DNA from: Chitinophagaceae bacterium
GTDB taxonomy: Bacteria; Bacteroidota; Bacteroidia; Chitinophagales; Chitinophagaceae
DNA: 41,695 nucleotides
Direction of reading: 5' to 3'
NCBI GenBank assembly: GCA_028288585.1
Contig: JAQBNL010000009.1
Location: forward strand, 1 to 41,695
Shown here: positions 7,095-14,892 of the stretch, piece after piece
How positions within the stretch are numbered: position 1 is the first letter of the stretch
Layout of the letters: the number at the start of each line of letters is the position of its first letter
Made by a program: the position numbers and the translations under genes
Notes under the pieces: model-generated
What the model was told of the DNA's origin: nothing
Databases searched by the model: none
The model's input: the letters and a program-made list of their open reading frames with translations, nothing else

Positions 7095-8546
7095 TCAACA
7101 CTCACTTAAACTCAACGGAATATTCACAGCAAGTCCTCCATCAGCAGTTTCTTTGTATTTACTGTTCATGTCCAATGCAGTGTCCCACATTGTTTTTATC
7201 ACGCCGTCCAGGCTTACTTTGGCATAATCAGGGGCACTTTGTAATGCAAGCTGGCTGGCTGTTATAGCTTTTATCGCACCCATTGTATTTCTTTCTATGC
7301 AGGGTATTTGCACAAGACCCTGTATGGGATCACAGGTCATACCAAGGTGATGCTCCATTGCAATTTCAGCAGCCATTAAGGCCTGGCGCTGTGTGCCACC
7401 CATACATTCAGTTAATGCCGCCGCCGCCATAGATGATGATACTCCAATCTCTGCCTGACAGCCTCCCATAGCTGCAGAAATGGTAGCGCCTTTTTTAAAT
7501 ATGCTTCCTACTTCAGCAGCAGTTAATAAAAATTGTAAAATCTTTTCTTCTTTATTACCGCCACCAAAAATTACATAATACTGTAACACTGCGGGAATAA
7601 CGCCTGCAGCGCCATTCGTAGGTGCTGTAACCACTCTTCCAAAGGCTGCATTCTCTTCATTAACTGCCAATGCAAAACAACTAACCCAATCAAGTATATA
7701 TTTAAAATCCCCTCCCCCTTCTTTAATAACACTTATCCATGAATCATAATCTGTATATACTTTTTCTTTTAATAATTTTTTATTCAGTGCAGCGGCCCTG
7801 CGTTTTACATTTAATCCTCCCGGCAAAATTCCTCCTGTATTACATCCGCGGTACATACAATCTTTCATTACCTGCCAAATAGCGAGCAAACCGTTTTTAG
7901 TTTCCATTTCACTGCGCCATGCATTTTCATTTTCCATAACCACTTCACTAATGTTCAATCCTGTTTTCATACACCAGTGTAAAAGCTCATCCGCATTATT
8001 AATGGGAAAGGGAAGAATAATTTCAGGGGGCGCAGAACCATCGGCCCATTGTGTTTTATCATCGCCGATAATTTCTTTTGTTACAAAACCGCCACCAATG
8101 GAATAATATGTTTCAGCAATGTGGTCACCATTTTTTAATGCGACTAAAAAAGTTAATGCATTGGGGTGATAAGGAAGTGTTTCACTAAAAAGAAATTCTA
8201 TGTCTTCATTGGGGTCAAAATCAATTTCATGTTTTCCGCCAAGCAATATTTTTTTCATTGCTTTAATGTCATTGATCTTTGCAGTGATATTATTTACGTC
8301 AAAGGTTACGGGATCATCACCACTTAATCCAAGTTGTACTGCAATATCAGTTCCATGACCAACACCTGTTTTTGCAAGGGAACCATACAGCAAAACTTCA
8401 AGGCTTTGTACCTCTTGTAAAATATTTTTATGCTGAAGAGATTGTAAAAACATTTCTGCAGCCCGCCATGGGCCTAAGGTATGACTGCTGGAAGGCCCCA
8501 CCCCAATTTTAAACATATCAAAAACTGAAATAGCTTCGTGGCTCAT
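7095..8546 (-). CDS. sdaA: L-serine ammonia-lyase (single-chain, iron-sulfur)
   Basis: Encodes 483 residues containing both the beta (N-terminal) and alpha (C-terminal) domains of the Fe-S type L-serine dehydratase, which converts L-serine to pyruvate and ammonia. The beta domain has the signature [14 protein letters not shown] (17-30). The alpha domain shows [53 protein letters not shown] and [18 protein letters not shown], which provide the cluster cysteines. The ATG at 8546 is preceded by TAACTTTG (8551-8558), so the leader is very short. The next gene upstream is an FKBP lipoprotein on the same strand. Confidence 0.96.
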   Translation of the reverse strand: MSHEAISVFDMFKIGVGPSSSHTLGPWRAAEMFLQSLQHKNILQEVQSLEVLLYGSLAKTGVGHGTDIAVQLGLSGDDPVTFDVNNITAKINDIKAMKKILLGGKHEIDFDPNEDIEFLFSETLPYHPNALTFLVALKNGDHIAETYYSIGGGFVTKEIIGDDKTQWADGSAPPEIILPFPINNADELLHWCMKTGLNISEVVMENENAWRSEMETKNGLLAIWQVMKDCMYRGCNTGGILPGGLNVKRRAAALNKKLLKEKVYTDYDSWISVIKEGGGDFKYILDWVSCFALAVNEENAAFGRVVTAPTNGAAGVIPAVLQYYVIFGGGNKEEKILQFLLTAAEVGSIFKKGATISAAMGGCQAEIGVSSSMAAAALTECMGGTQRQALMAAEIAMEHHLGMTCDPIQGLVQIPCIERNTMGAIKAITASQLALQSAPDYAKVSLDGVIKTMWDTALDMNSKYKETADGGLAVNIPLSLSEC

Positions 8547-8550
8547 AAGC

Positions 8551-8558
8551 CAAAGTTA
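8551..8558 (-). promoter_or_regulatory. -7 box (TAACTTTG) of the serine dehydratase gene
   Basis: An exact TAnnTTTG match on the minus strand ends four bases before the ATG at 8546, which predicts a nearly leaderless transcript. I see no clear -33 element. Confidence 0.45.
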
Positions 8559-8599
8559 CAGGAAAGAAAGTAGCAAGCAGAGCAAAGAAGAAATATCGC

Positions 8600-9115
8600 T
8601 TAAGAAACACTCACAAGCTCGATATCAAAAATTAAAATTGAATTGCCAGGAATTATTACAGCACCGGTTGCTTGGTTTTTTACATCACTGCTGCCATAGC
8701 CTAATGATGGAGGAATATATAAAGTAATCTTTCCTCCTGAGCTTATTAATGGCAAACCTTTTTGCCAGCCGGCAATTACGTCTCCCAGCCGAAAGTATGT
8801 GGATGAAGTGGCGCCTGGTGTAGTGGGATCAAAGTAAATACCATTTGTAAATCTTCCTGTATAATTTACAGTAACTACTGAACAAAGGTTTACAATCGCT
8901 TTGCCCGTACCGGTCTGTGTTATCTTATAATAAAATCCTGATGGATGTTTTTGAGCTCCTGTTATACCGGCTGTTGCTAAATAAGTTTCTAAATTGGTTA
9001 CCTCACTTGCAGATGCTGTAACAGATAAATCATTCAGGTTACAAGTTTCATCTTTTTTAGTGCATGAAATGCAAACAGCAGAAAGAATAATAAACCCTAA
9101 AACGATATTTTTCAT
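8600..9115 (-). CDS. FKBP-type peptidyl-prolyl isomerase lipoprotein
   Basis: Encodes 171 residues from the ATG at 9115. MKNIVLGFIILSAVCISC gives a lipoprotein signal with Cys18 as the likely lipidated residue; starting at the upstream ATG (9136) would add seven residues before it. The C-terminal FKBP domain is recognisable by VTVNYTGRFTNGIYFD, VIAGWQKGLPLISSGGKITLYIPPSLGYG and GNSILIFDIELVSV, which carry the active-site aromatic and hydrophobic residues (Y, F, D, W, Y). It probably acts as a prolyl isomerase and chaperone at a membrane facing the periplasm. It is transcribed in the same direction as the small membrane protein upstream. Confidence 0.92.
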   Translation of the reverse strand: MKNIVLGFIILSAVCISCTKKDETCNLNDLSVTASASEVTNLETYLATAGITGAQKHPSGFYYKITQTGTGKAIVNLCSVVTVNYTGRFTNGIYFDPTTPGATSSTYFRLGDVIAGWQKGLPLISSGGKITLYIPPSLGYGSSDVKNQATGAVIIPGNSILIFDIELVSVS

Positions 9116-9152
9116 TTTTAAAAATTTGTTTCGCAAAATAAGAGATTATAAA

Positions 9153-9476
9153 TCACAATAGGGTTGGCTCAGTTTTACTTTTCTTAAACTTTAACTCTTT
9201 ATAACGTTGTTCATTTTCTTCCCATTTAAACTTCATACGGAAGAGCGCAAAAAAAACTGCAATACCTAAAACAGTAATTAAGATTAGGGTGACCTGTGAA
9301 GCAGATATATATATCATGCTTTTATACCAGTCATGAAATATTACACTTAATAAAACAGGAAATGCAAATACAAGCCCTATAGGTAAACCAATGGCAAGCT
9401 GGTAAAATATCTTCTTTTGCTTATCCCTGTTGGCTTCCCAGTAATTAATAAAAAGTTGTTCCTGGTCGGTTACCAT
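9153..9476 (-). CDS. small two-TM membrane protein, unknown
   Basis: Encodes 107 residues from ATG 9476. Two hydrophobic segments, LAIGLPIGLVFAFPVLLSVIF and VTLILITVLGIAVFFALFRM, are separated by a short loop. The N-terminus (DQEQLFINYWEANRDKQKK) and C-terminus (KWEENEQRYKELKFKKSK) are charged. I do not recognise the family. An ATG at 9491 would overlap a TATTTTTG promoter box (9480-9487 on the minus strand), so the internal ATG is the better start, again giving a very short leader. It lies upstream of the FKBP lipoprotein with 37 bases between. Confidence 0.65.
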   Translation of the reverse strand: MVTDQEQLFINYWEANRDKQKKIFYQLAIGLPIGLVFAFPVLLSVIFHDWYKSMIYISASQVTLILITVLGIAVFFALFRMKFKWEENEQRYKELKFKKSKTEPTLL

Positions 9477-9506
9477 ATTGCAAAAATACATTCATTCTAT
9501 TAGCCG

Positions 9507-9571
9507 GTTGGTCATTAGGGCAATAGTCATTCAAATTTTTATTTATAACTTATGATTGACTCGATGACTTT
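9507..9571. repeat. word-repeat spacer (GGTCATTAG / AGTCATT / GATTGAC / GATGAC)
   Basis: Between the divergent genes at 9476 and 9641 the sequence carries TTGGTCATTAG, AATAGTCATTC and then, after an AT-rich gap, ATGATTGACTCGATGAC. These are the same GTCATT/TGAC words, inverted, found before accD and fbaB. The arms match only imperfectly here. Confidence 0.4.
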
Positions 9572-9590
9572 TTTAATTGCAGATGTGTTT

Positions 9591-9620
9591 TTGCAAATTG
9601 AGCAATAATAGGTAGGTTTG
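9591..9620 (+). promoter_or_regulatory. promoter TTG-N19-TAGGTTTG
   Basis: TTG (9591-9593, preceded by a T run) and TAGGTTTG (9613-9620) are 19 bases apart, a canonical Bacteroidota promoter for the GTG-started gene at 9641. Confidence 0.65.
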
Positions 9621-9640
9621 TCCACCTTAAATATTTTAAT

Positions 9641-10516
9641 GTGAAAATTGAGCAGGTTCTCGTACAGCAACTATATAGCCATAAGAAAATTACATTGCAG
9701 GGTATCGGTACTTTTAGTTTGGATAGTTCTGTTTCCTTACCTGTAGATTCTGAAAAGGGAATGGTAATTCCTGAAAATGCTATCTCATTTGATTACAATC
9801 CCAAAGCGGTGGAGGACGAACCGCTTATTGATGCAATTGTTAAGCATACAAAGAAAATAAAGCCGCTGGCTTCCGCCGACCTGGACTCTTTTTTAATGTT
9901 AGGCAGGCAATTTTTAAACATAGGAAAACCTTTTACTATTGAAGGTTTGGGAACATTGGATAAAGCACAAACAGGGGAATTGGTTTTTATCCCGGGCCAG
10001 TTTATTACACCAAAAATTGAAGCTCCCAAGGCATTAAAAGAAAATGAAACTGAAGAAAAATCAGGGCTATTTCCTGATTATGATTCTGAAGTAAAAAGTA
10101 ACAGTTCAAGAACAATATTTATAATTGTTGCCATCCTTGTATTAGGCCTGGGTGCATGGGCAGCCTGGCATTTTTTTTATAAAAAAACTGACCAGGATGC
10201 GATTAATGAAACTCTACCGGTACAAACCAATACTGATTCAGTTGCTGTAAAAAAAGATTCGGTTACAACACCTGCTGTAACTAATGATGGCTATACTTTT
10301 AAGGTGGTGTTTAAAGAAACAAGAGATAAGCAGGATGCATTAAAAACTTTAAATAAATACAAAGAGTATGGCCATACCGTTATTATGTACACTGCTGACT
10401 CTGTTGTATATAAAGTGGCCGAGCCTTTCACCCTTCCCTTATCGGATACAAGCCATATAAAAGATTCATTAAACAAATATTTCTACCTGGGTAAAGCGCA
10501 TGTGGAAGTAAAATAA
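9641..10516 (+). CDS. HU-like/SPOR-type single-pass membrane protein
   Basis: Encodes 291 residues and begins with GTG, since no in-frame ATG lies nearby. The N-terminal ~125 residues look like two consecutive HU/IHF-like (CCDC81-type prokaryotic HU) domains with the turn motifs GIGTFSL (21-27) and GLGTLDK (102-108). A single TM helix follows (about 158-180), then a Ser/Thr/Val-rich linker, then a C-terminal region (about 216-291, GYTFKVVFKETRDKQDALKTL...) resembling a degenerate SPOR domain. The topology would put the HU-like part in the cytoplasm and SPOR outside, as expected for a protein linking nucleoid and septal peptidoglycan. Function is inferred from domains only. Confidence 0.75.
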   Translation: MKIEQVLVQQLYSHKKITLQGIGTFSLDSSVSLPVDSEKGMVIPENAISFDYNPKAVEDEPLIDAIVKHTKKIKPLASADLDSFLMLGRQFLNIGKPFTIEGLGTLDKAQTGELVFIPGQFITPKIEAPKALKENETEEKSGLFPDYDSEVKSNSSRTIFIIVAILVLGLGAWAAWHFFYKKTDQDAINETLPVQTNTDSVAVKKDSVTTPAVTNDGYTFKVVFKETRDKQDALKTLNKYKEYGHTVIMYTADSVVYKVAEPFTLPLSDTSHIKDSLNKYFYLGKAHVEVK

Positions 10517-10632
10517 GCAGCCCATCCCACCAATTGTTTAGTGGTGCAAAATTTAATTAAGCCTTTCCGAAGGGAAGGAAAAGAGAATTTCTTCGCAGTT
10601 AAAAAGCAATATTAAAAATTTCTAAATAAAAT

Positions 10633-10665
10633 ATTAATGCCCCTTCAACAAGAAGAGGCATTAAT
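10633..10665 (-). terminator. terminator of groEL (convergent region)
   Basis: ATTAATGCC (10633-10641) pairs with GGCATTAAT (10657-10665), and an inner CTTC/GAAG extends the stem. Reading leftward it is followed by ATATTTTATTT, fitting minus-strand termination after groEL. It could also serve the plus-strand gene ending at 10516. Confidence 0.65.
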
Positions 10666-10691
10666 TAAAATTATAAATTTCGAATCCATGT

Positions 10692-10726
10692 TCCCCTTCG
10701 GGGACAACTTGTCCCGATCTTCGGGA
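10692..10726. repeat. overlapping alternative stems after groEL
   Basis: Three hairpins share bases: TCCCC/GGGGA (10692-10704), GGGACA/TGTCCC (10701-10715) and TCCCGA/TCGGGA (10712-10726). They cannot all form together. They lie eight bases past the groEL stop. Confidence 0.6.
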
Positions 10727-10733
10727 GGGGCCA

Positions 10734-12374
10734 CTAGTAACCCATATCACCCATTCCGCCGCCGCCCATTGGAGGATGGCCATTGCCTTCATCTTTTTTA
10801 GGCTTGTCGGAGATAACACATTCGGTAGTTAACAACATACCTGCAATTGATGCCGCATTTTCCAGTGCAATTCTTGCAACTTTAGTTGGATCGATTACAC
10901 CTGCTGCAAACAGGTTTTCATAAACTTCGGTACGTGCATTAAAACCAAAATCATCTTTGCCTTCTTTTATTTTTTGAACAACAATGCTTCCCTCAATACC
11001 GCTGTTAACAACGATCTGGCGAAGAGGTTCTTCAACTGCTCTTCTCACAATCTGAACACCTGTTGTTTCATCATCATTCAATCCTTTAAGACCTTCAAGA
11101 CTTTCGATGGCACGGATGTATGCCACACCACCACCGGGAACAATTCCTTCCTCAACAGCAGCTCTTGTAGCATGCAATGCATCATCTACCCTGTCTTTCT
11201 TTTCTTTCATTTCTACTTCGGTAGCAGCACCCACATATAATACAGCAACACCGCCGCTTAATTTAGCCAAACGCTCCTGCAATTTTTCTTTATCATAATC
11301 AGATGTTGTTGTTTCTATCTGCGCTTTAATTTGATTTACTCTTGCAGTAATATCTTTCTTATCGCCTTTACCGCCAACAACGGTTGTATTGTCTTTATCA
11401 ATGGTTACTGAAGATGCTTCTCCCAAATAAGTAAGGTCAGCATTCTCTAATTTATAGCCTTGTTCTTCACTGATAACAATACCTTTTGTAAGTACAGCGA
11501 TATCCTGCAGCATTTCTTTTCTCCTGTCACCAAAGCCGGGAGCCTTTACAGCTGCAACTTTTAGCGTACCACGTAATTTATTTACCACCAATGTCGCCAA
11601 TGCTTCTCCATCAAGATCTTCAGCAATGATTAAAAGAGGTCTGCTGCTTTGAGCAACTTTCTCAAGAATATGAAGAATATCTTTCATTGATGATATCTTC
11701 TTATCATAAATTAAGATGTAAGGATTCTGCAACTCAGCTTCCATCTTTTCGCTGTTGGTTACAAAATAGGGAGATATATAACCCCTGTCGAATTGCATAC
11801 CTTCAACTACATCAACTGTAGTATCTGTACCTTTTGCTTCTTCAACAGTTATTACACCTTCCTTACCTACTTTCTGCATTGCCTCAGCTATCAGTTTACC
11901 AATAGTTGAATCATTGTTTGCAGAAATTGAAGCAACCTGCTCTATTTTTTCATTGTTATCACCTACTGATTGTGATTGTTTTTTAAGATGCTCAACAACA
12001 GCTATAACAGCTTTGTCGATACCACGCTTAAGGTCCATTGGGTTGGCACCTGCAGCAACATTTTTTAAACCTTCGCCGATTATAGATTGGGCAAGAACGG
12101 TTGCAGTAGTTGTACCATCGCCTGCAATATCAGCAGTTTTGCTGGCAACTTCCTTTACCATTTGTGCACCTATATTTTCAATAGGATCTTCCAGTTCAAT
12201 TTCTTTGGCAACAGTAACACCATCTTTGGTTACAGCGGGTGCGCCAAATTTTTTCTCAATAACCACATTACGGCCTTTTGGTCCAAGGGTTACTTTAACT
12301 GCATTAGCCAATGTATCAACACCCTTTTTCATTTTATTGCGGGCATCAATATCAAAGAATATTTGTTTTGACAT
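10734..12374 (-). CDS. groL: chaperonin GroEL (60 kDa)
   Basis: Encodes 546 residues, full length. GroEL forms the double-ring ATP-driven folding chamber capped by GroES. Diagnostic segments are [21 protein letters not shown], the nucleotide-binding [26 protein letters not shown] in the apical domain, [18 protein letters not shown] and a Met/Gly-rich C-terminal tail ([10 protein letters not shown]), which is shorter than the long GGM repeat of proteobacteria. It is the second gene of groES-groEL, 51 bases after groES. A hairpin in that gap may lower its transcription relative to groES. Only one groEL is seen here. Confidence 0.99.
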   Translation of the reverse strand: MSKQIFFDIDARNKMKKGVDTLANAVKVTLGPKGRNVVIEKKFGAPAVTKDGVTVAKEIELEDPIENIGAQMVKEVASKTADIAGDGTTTATVLAQSIIGEGLKNVAAGANPMDLKRGIDKAVIAVVEHLKKQSQSVGDNNEKIEQVASISANNDSTIGKLIAEAMQKVGKEGVITVEEAKGTDTTVDVVEGMQFDRGYISPYFVTNSEKMEAELQNPYILIYDKKISSMKDILHILEKVAQSSRPLLIIAEDLDGEALATLVVNKLRGTLKVAAVKAPGFGDRRKEMLQDIAVLTKGIVISEEQGYKLENADLTYLGEASSVTIDKDNTTVVGGKGDKKDITARVNQIKAQIETTTSDYDKEKLQERLAKLSGGVAVLYVGAATEVEMKEKKDRVDDALHATRAAVEEGIVPGGGVAYIRAIESLEGLKGLNDDETTGVQIVRRAVEEPLRQIVVNSGIEGSIVVQKIKEGKDDFGFNARTEVYENLFAAGVIDPTKVARIALENAASIAGMLLTTECVISDKPKKDEGNGHPPMGGGGMGDMGY

Positions 12375-12388
12375 AATTTTTTTTGATT

Positions 12389-12409
12389 AAAAATCCCGAG
12401 GTATCGGGA
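12389..12409 (-). terminator. terminator-like hairpin between groES and groEL
   Basis: On the minus strand TCCCGA-tacc-TCGGGA (12409 to 12394) is followed by TTTTT (12393-12389). It lies inside the operon, 15 bases before the groEL start. It could act as a partial terminator or as an mRNA processing or stability element. Confidence 0.55.
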
Positions 12410-12425
12410 CAGGGTTAAAAAATGA

Positions 12426-12728
12426 TTAGTTGTTGACTTTCATTAAAATATCAGAAGCTCTCATTATCAGGTAATCTTCACCATCAAGACTTATTTCAGT
12501 TCCGCCATATTTACCATACATAACGGTATCGCCGGCTTTTATTTGCAAGGGAATAAGATTTCCCGTTTGTTCAGCATACTTTCCTTTTCCTACTGCTATC
12601 ACTTTACCTTTTTGTGGTTTTTCTTTTGCAGTATCGGGGATAATTATACCACCTGCAGTTTTTTCTTCAGCAGCATTAGGTTTTACAAGAACCCTGTCAT
12701 CAAAGAGCTCAAAATTTTCTTTAGCCAT
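12426..12728 (-). CDS. groES: co-chaperonin GroES (10 kDa)
   Basis: Encodes 100 residues, the normal size. It forms the heptameric lid of the GroEL chamber. The family pattern is clear: [44 protein letters not shown] (with the mobile loop containing GGIIIP), [32 protein letters not shown]. It is the first gene of the operon. A good promoter lies at 12758-12785 with a leader of about 28 bases. No CIRCE-type inverted repeat is visible in this leader. Confidence 0.98.
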   Translation of the reverse strand: MAKENFELFDDRVLVKPNAAEEKTAGGIIIPDTAKEKPQKGKVIAVGKGKYAEQTGNLIPLQIKAGDTVMYGKYGGTEISLDGEDYLIMRASDILMKVNN

Positions 12729-12757
12729 AATTTAAATTTTATTTTTTAATTGGGTTG

Positions 12758-12785
12758 CAAATGTACCACGAATTTTTATACCAAA
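12758..12785 (-). promoter_or_regulatory. groES promoter TTTG-N16-TACATTTG
   Basis: On the minus strand TTTG (12785-12782) and TACATTTG (12765-12758) are separated by 16 bases. This matches the Bacteroidota housekeeping promoter. I see no heat-shock operator next to it. Confidence 0.6.
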
Positions 12786-12879
12786 GAGACTAATTCAGAT
12801 TAGATGACAGGTATGTACTTGAGTTGTCAGGTGTGGGTAGTCAGCCATGTGACAGAATGCGACAATTTTTCATTTTGTG

Positions 12880-12970
12880 TGAACCATGATTTAGGGAGAT
12901 TACCAGGATTAAATAGATTTAGTATTTATGATTCCTAATAATCTATTTAATCTCTCCCAATCATGGTTCA
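12880..12970. repeat. long interrupted inverted repeat between groES and nusB
   Basis: TGAACCATGATT (12880-12891) is exactly inverted at 12959-12970. Inside it, GGGAGA (12894-12899) is inverted as TCTCCC (12952-12957), and ATTAAATAGATT (12908-12919) is exactly inverted at 12940-12951. The total hairpin spans 91 bases, with small bulges on the left arm. Its right end overlaps the likely -33 region of nusB. Confidence 0.8.
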
Positions 12971-12977
12971 AGACAAT

Positions 12978-12985
12978 TACCTTTG
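12978..12985 (+). promoter_or_regulatory. -7 box (TACCTTTG) of nusB
   Basis: An exact TAnnTTTG match lies 25 bases before the nusB ATG. The -33 position falls in the right arm of the inverted repeat 12880-12970, and no clean TTG is seen there. Confidence 0.5.
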
Positions 12986-13009
12986 CTGGAATTTAATAAG
13001 AAAGTATAG

Positions 13010-13942
13010 ATGATAAGCAGAAGAAATATCAGGGTAAAGGTTATGCAAACGCTTTATTCAATTGAATCAATGAACAATGAAACAAAGCCCGGTGAACCAA
13101 TAAAAATTTTACAAAAAAATCTCGAACATTCGAGGCAGTTATTTACTTACCTCGTTTATTTTATTACAGAAGTTGCCCGGTATGCTGAATTAGATGCAGC
13201 GCAAAAGGCACACAAACACCTGCCCACACATGGTGATTTGAATATTAATACAAAGATTTCAGGAAACGAATTAGTATGGAACGTTCTTGCCGATGATTCA
13301 TTTAAGAAAGCCGTGGGGGAATATAAAATAGCCAGCCTTATAGATACAGAATTAATAAAGAGGATATACCAGGCTTTAGCTGAATCTGAAGAATATAAAA
13401 CCTATATTTCCATACAGGCAAGAGATAAAAAATCTGAAAAGAAAATGCTGGAATTTATTTTCAGCACGCTTATGCTTCCTAATGAAGATTTTATAAATCA
13501 TATTGAAGAAAATTTTATTCATTGGGATGATGATGCAGACATGATGGTAACACTTATGGATAATTTTTTTCAAAAGCCTTCAGCATTCAATTTTGGTGAA
13601 ATGCTTACCAAAGAGAAATGGGATTTTGCAAAAGACCTTTTGAATTGCGTGCTGGATAAAAAAGAATATTGCCTGGAGATTATAAAGCCAAAGCTCAAAA
13701 ACTGGGATGCAGACAGGATTGCAGCCCTGGATATGATACTGATGCAAATGGGTGTGTGTGAGCTTTTGTATTTTGAAACCATCCCTCCCAAGGTTTCCAT
13801 AAACGAATATATTGACCTTGCAAAGGAATACAGCACTCCTCAAAGCGGGCATTTTGTTAATGGTATCCTCGATAATATTCACAAAGAACTTATCTCTGAG
13901 AATAAAATTCATAAGAAGAATTTCAGAAACAGTACTTTATAA
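13010..13942 (+). CDS. nusB: transcription antitermination factor NusB (long form)
   Basis: Encodes 310 residues, about twice the length of proteobacterial NusB (~140), as is usual in Bacteroidota. The N-terminus MISRRNIRVKVMQTLYSIE matches the NusB RNA-binding start. The conserved C-terminal core is ADRIAALDMILMQMGVCELLYF, then IPPKVSINEYIDLAKEYSTPQSGHFVNGILD. The middle is a charged helical insertion. NusB with NusE (S10) promotes antitermination and rRNA maturation. It heads the cluster nusB - DUF1573 - yajC - coaE, with 27 bases to the next gene. Confidence 0.94.
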   Translation: MISRRNIRVKVMQTLYSIESMNNETKPGEPIKILQKNLEHSRQLFTYLVYFITEVARYAELDAAQKAHKHLPTHGDLNINTKISGNELVWNVLADDSFKKAVGEYKIASLIDTELIKRIYQALAESEEYKTYISIQARDKKSEKKMLEFIFSTLMLPNEDFINHIEENFIHWDDDADMMVTLMDNFFQKPSAFNFGEMLTKEKWDFAKDLLNCVLDKKEYCLEIIKPKLKNWDADRIAALDMILMQMGVCELLYFETIPPKVSINEYIDLAKEYSTPQSGHFVNGILDNIHKELISENKIHKKNFRNSTL

Positions 13943-13943
13943 A

Positions 13944-13951
13944 TACCTTTG
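13944..13951 (+). promoter_or_regulatory. -7 box (TACCTTTG) before the DUF1573 gene
   Basis: An exact TAnnTTTG match immediately after the nusB stop, 18 bases before the ATG at 13970. It suggests that the downstream genes can also be transcribed independently of nusB. The -33 element is unclear. Confidence 0.4.
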
Positions 13952-13969
13952 GAAAAATTTTTAAGAAAT

Positions 13970-14404
13970 ATGAATAGATTTTTAATGATACTTATGCTCA
14001 CCTGCATTTTGTTTTCATGTGATATAAGGAAGAATAAATCCAAAGCTGATGTGGTATCTGATTCTGCACAGGCATTTATGGATTCAACAACTGTACAGAT
14101 GATAGACACAGTTTACGATTTTGGAAAGGTAACTGACGGCGAAAAAGTGGAATATAGTTTTCGTTTTAAAAATACCGGTAAATATCCTTTGATAGTAAGC
14201 AATGCAACTGCTAGTTGCGGCTGTACCGTTCCTGAAAAACCGGAGGAGCCTATAAAGCCCGGCGAAACAGGTTTTATAAAAGTGGTATTTAACAGCCAGG
14301 GACGTGTAGGCGAGGCGCATAAAGAAGTTACAGTAACTTCTAATGCACACCCGGCTTTCCCTATTTTGGAATTAAAAGGCCAGGTAACAGAAGCAAAGAA
14401 ATAA
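13970..14404 (+). CDS. DUF1573 lipoprotein
   Basis: Encodes 144 residues from ATG 13970. An upstream TTG (13949) lies inside a promoter box and is rejected. MNRFLMILMLTCILFSC is a lipoprotein signal with Cys17. The mature part has the DUF1573 pattern: VYDFGKVTDGEKVEYSFRFKNTGKYPLIVSNATASCGCTVPE...PGETGFIKVVFNSQGR.G and KEVTVTSNAHP. This is an immunoglobulin-like (ASH/MSP-like) fold common in Bacteroidota cell envelopes. Exact role unknown. It sits between nusB and yajC. Confidence 0.92.
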   Translation: MNRFLMILMLTCILFSCDIRKNKSKADVVSDSAQAFMDSTTVQMIDTVYDFGKVTDGEKVEYSFRFKNTGKYPLIVSNATASCGCTVPEKPEEPIKPGETGFIKVVFNSQGRVGEAHKEVTVTSNAHPAFPILELKGQVTEAKK

Positions 14405-14427
14405 TTAAATAACATAAAACATACAAG

Positions 14428-14769
14428 ATGAATTTAGCTATGGTTTTTTTAATGATGGGGCAGGGTGATAAAGGCGGTGGAGGTTTCCAGTTTATATTTT
14501 TAGGATTGATGATCCTTGTATTCTGGATGTTCATGATTCGTCCGCAGGCTAAGAAAGCAAAACTGCAGAAGAATTTTTTAGCCAATTTGCAAAAAGGTGA
14601 TAAGATAGTAACCATTGCCGGTATACATGGTACTGTAAATAAAGTAAATGATGATGGCACAATGCAGCTGGAAATAAATCCGGGCAGTTATATCAAAATT
14701 GAAAAAAGCGCTGTGAGTATGGAGTGGACGGCAAATATTAATAAGCCTGTTGCAGAAGTAAAAAAATAG
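14428..14769 (+). CDS. yajC: preprotein translocase accessory subunit YajC
   Basis: Encodes 113 residues with one TM helix (about 21-40, QFIFLGLMILVFWMFMIRP). The cytoplasmic segment has the YajC signature PQAKKAKLQKNFLANLQKGDKIVTIAGIHGTVNKV. YajC associates with SecDF near SecYEG and assists protein export. A short Gly-rich stretch (GDKGGGGF) precedes the TM segment. It follows the DUF1573 gene by 23 bases and precedes coaE, from which it is separated by a repeat-containing spacer. Confidence 0.96.
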   Translation: MNLAMVFLMMGQGDKGGGGFQFIFLGLMILVFWMFMIRPQAKKAKLQKNFLANLQKGDKIVTIAGIHGTVNKVNDDGTMQLEINPGSYIKIEKSAVSMEWTANINKPVAEVKK

Positions 14770-14776
14770 CTCTTAC

Positions 14777-14861
14777 GTACGATGTAAGATGTGGGATGTA
14801 CGACGTTGTAAATTTCAGTCACTTCAACGCTCATCTATAATCTGCGGATCTTACATCGTAC
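14777..14861. repeat. inverted repeat between yajC and coaE
   Basis: GTACGATGTAAGAT (14777-14790) is exactly inverted as ATCTTACATCGTAC (14848-14861). Variants of the same word follow on each side: GGGATGTACGACGT on the left, and CTTCTTACCTCGTACCTCGTAC on the right up to about 14883. The right arm ends shortly before the coaE start. Confidence 0.75.
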
Positions 14862-14892
14862 TTCTTACCTCGTACCTCGTACATTTCATATC

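Noticed and set aside
11914-12390. 158-codon plus-strand frame opposite groEL
   Set aside because: It mirrors the conserved GroEL codons; the protein is Ser/Thr/Phe-rich with no recognisable fold.
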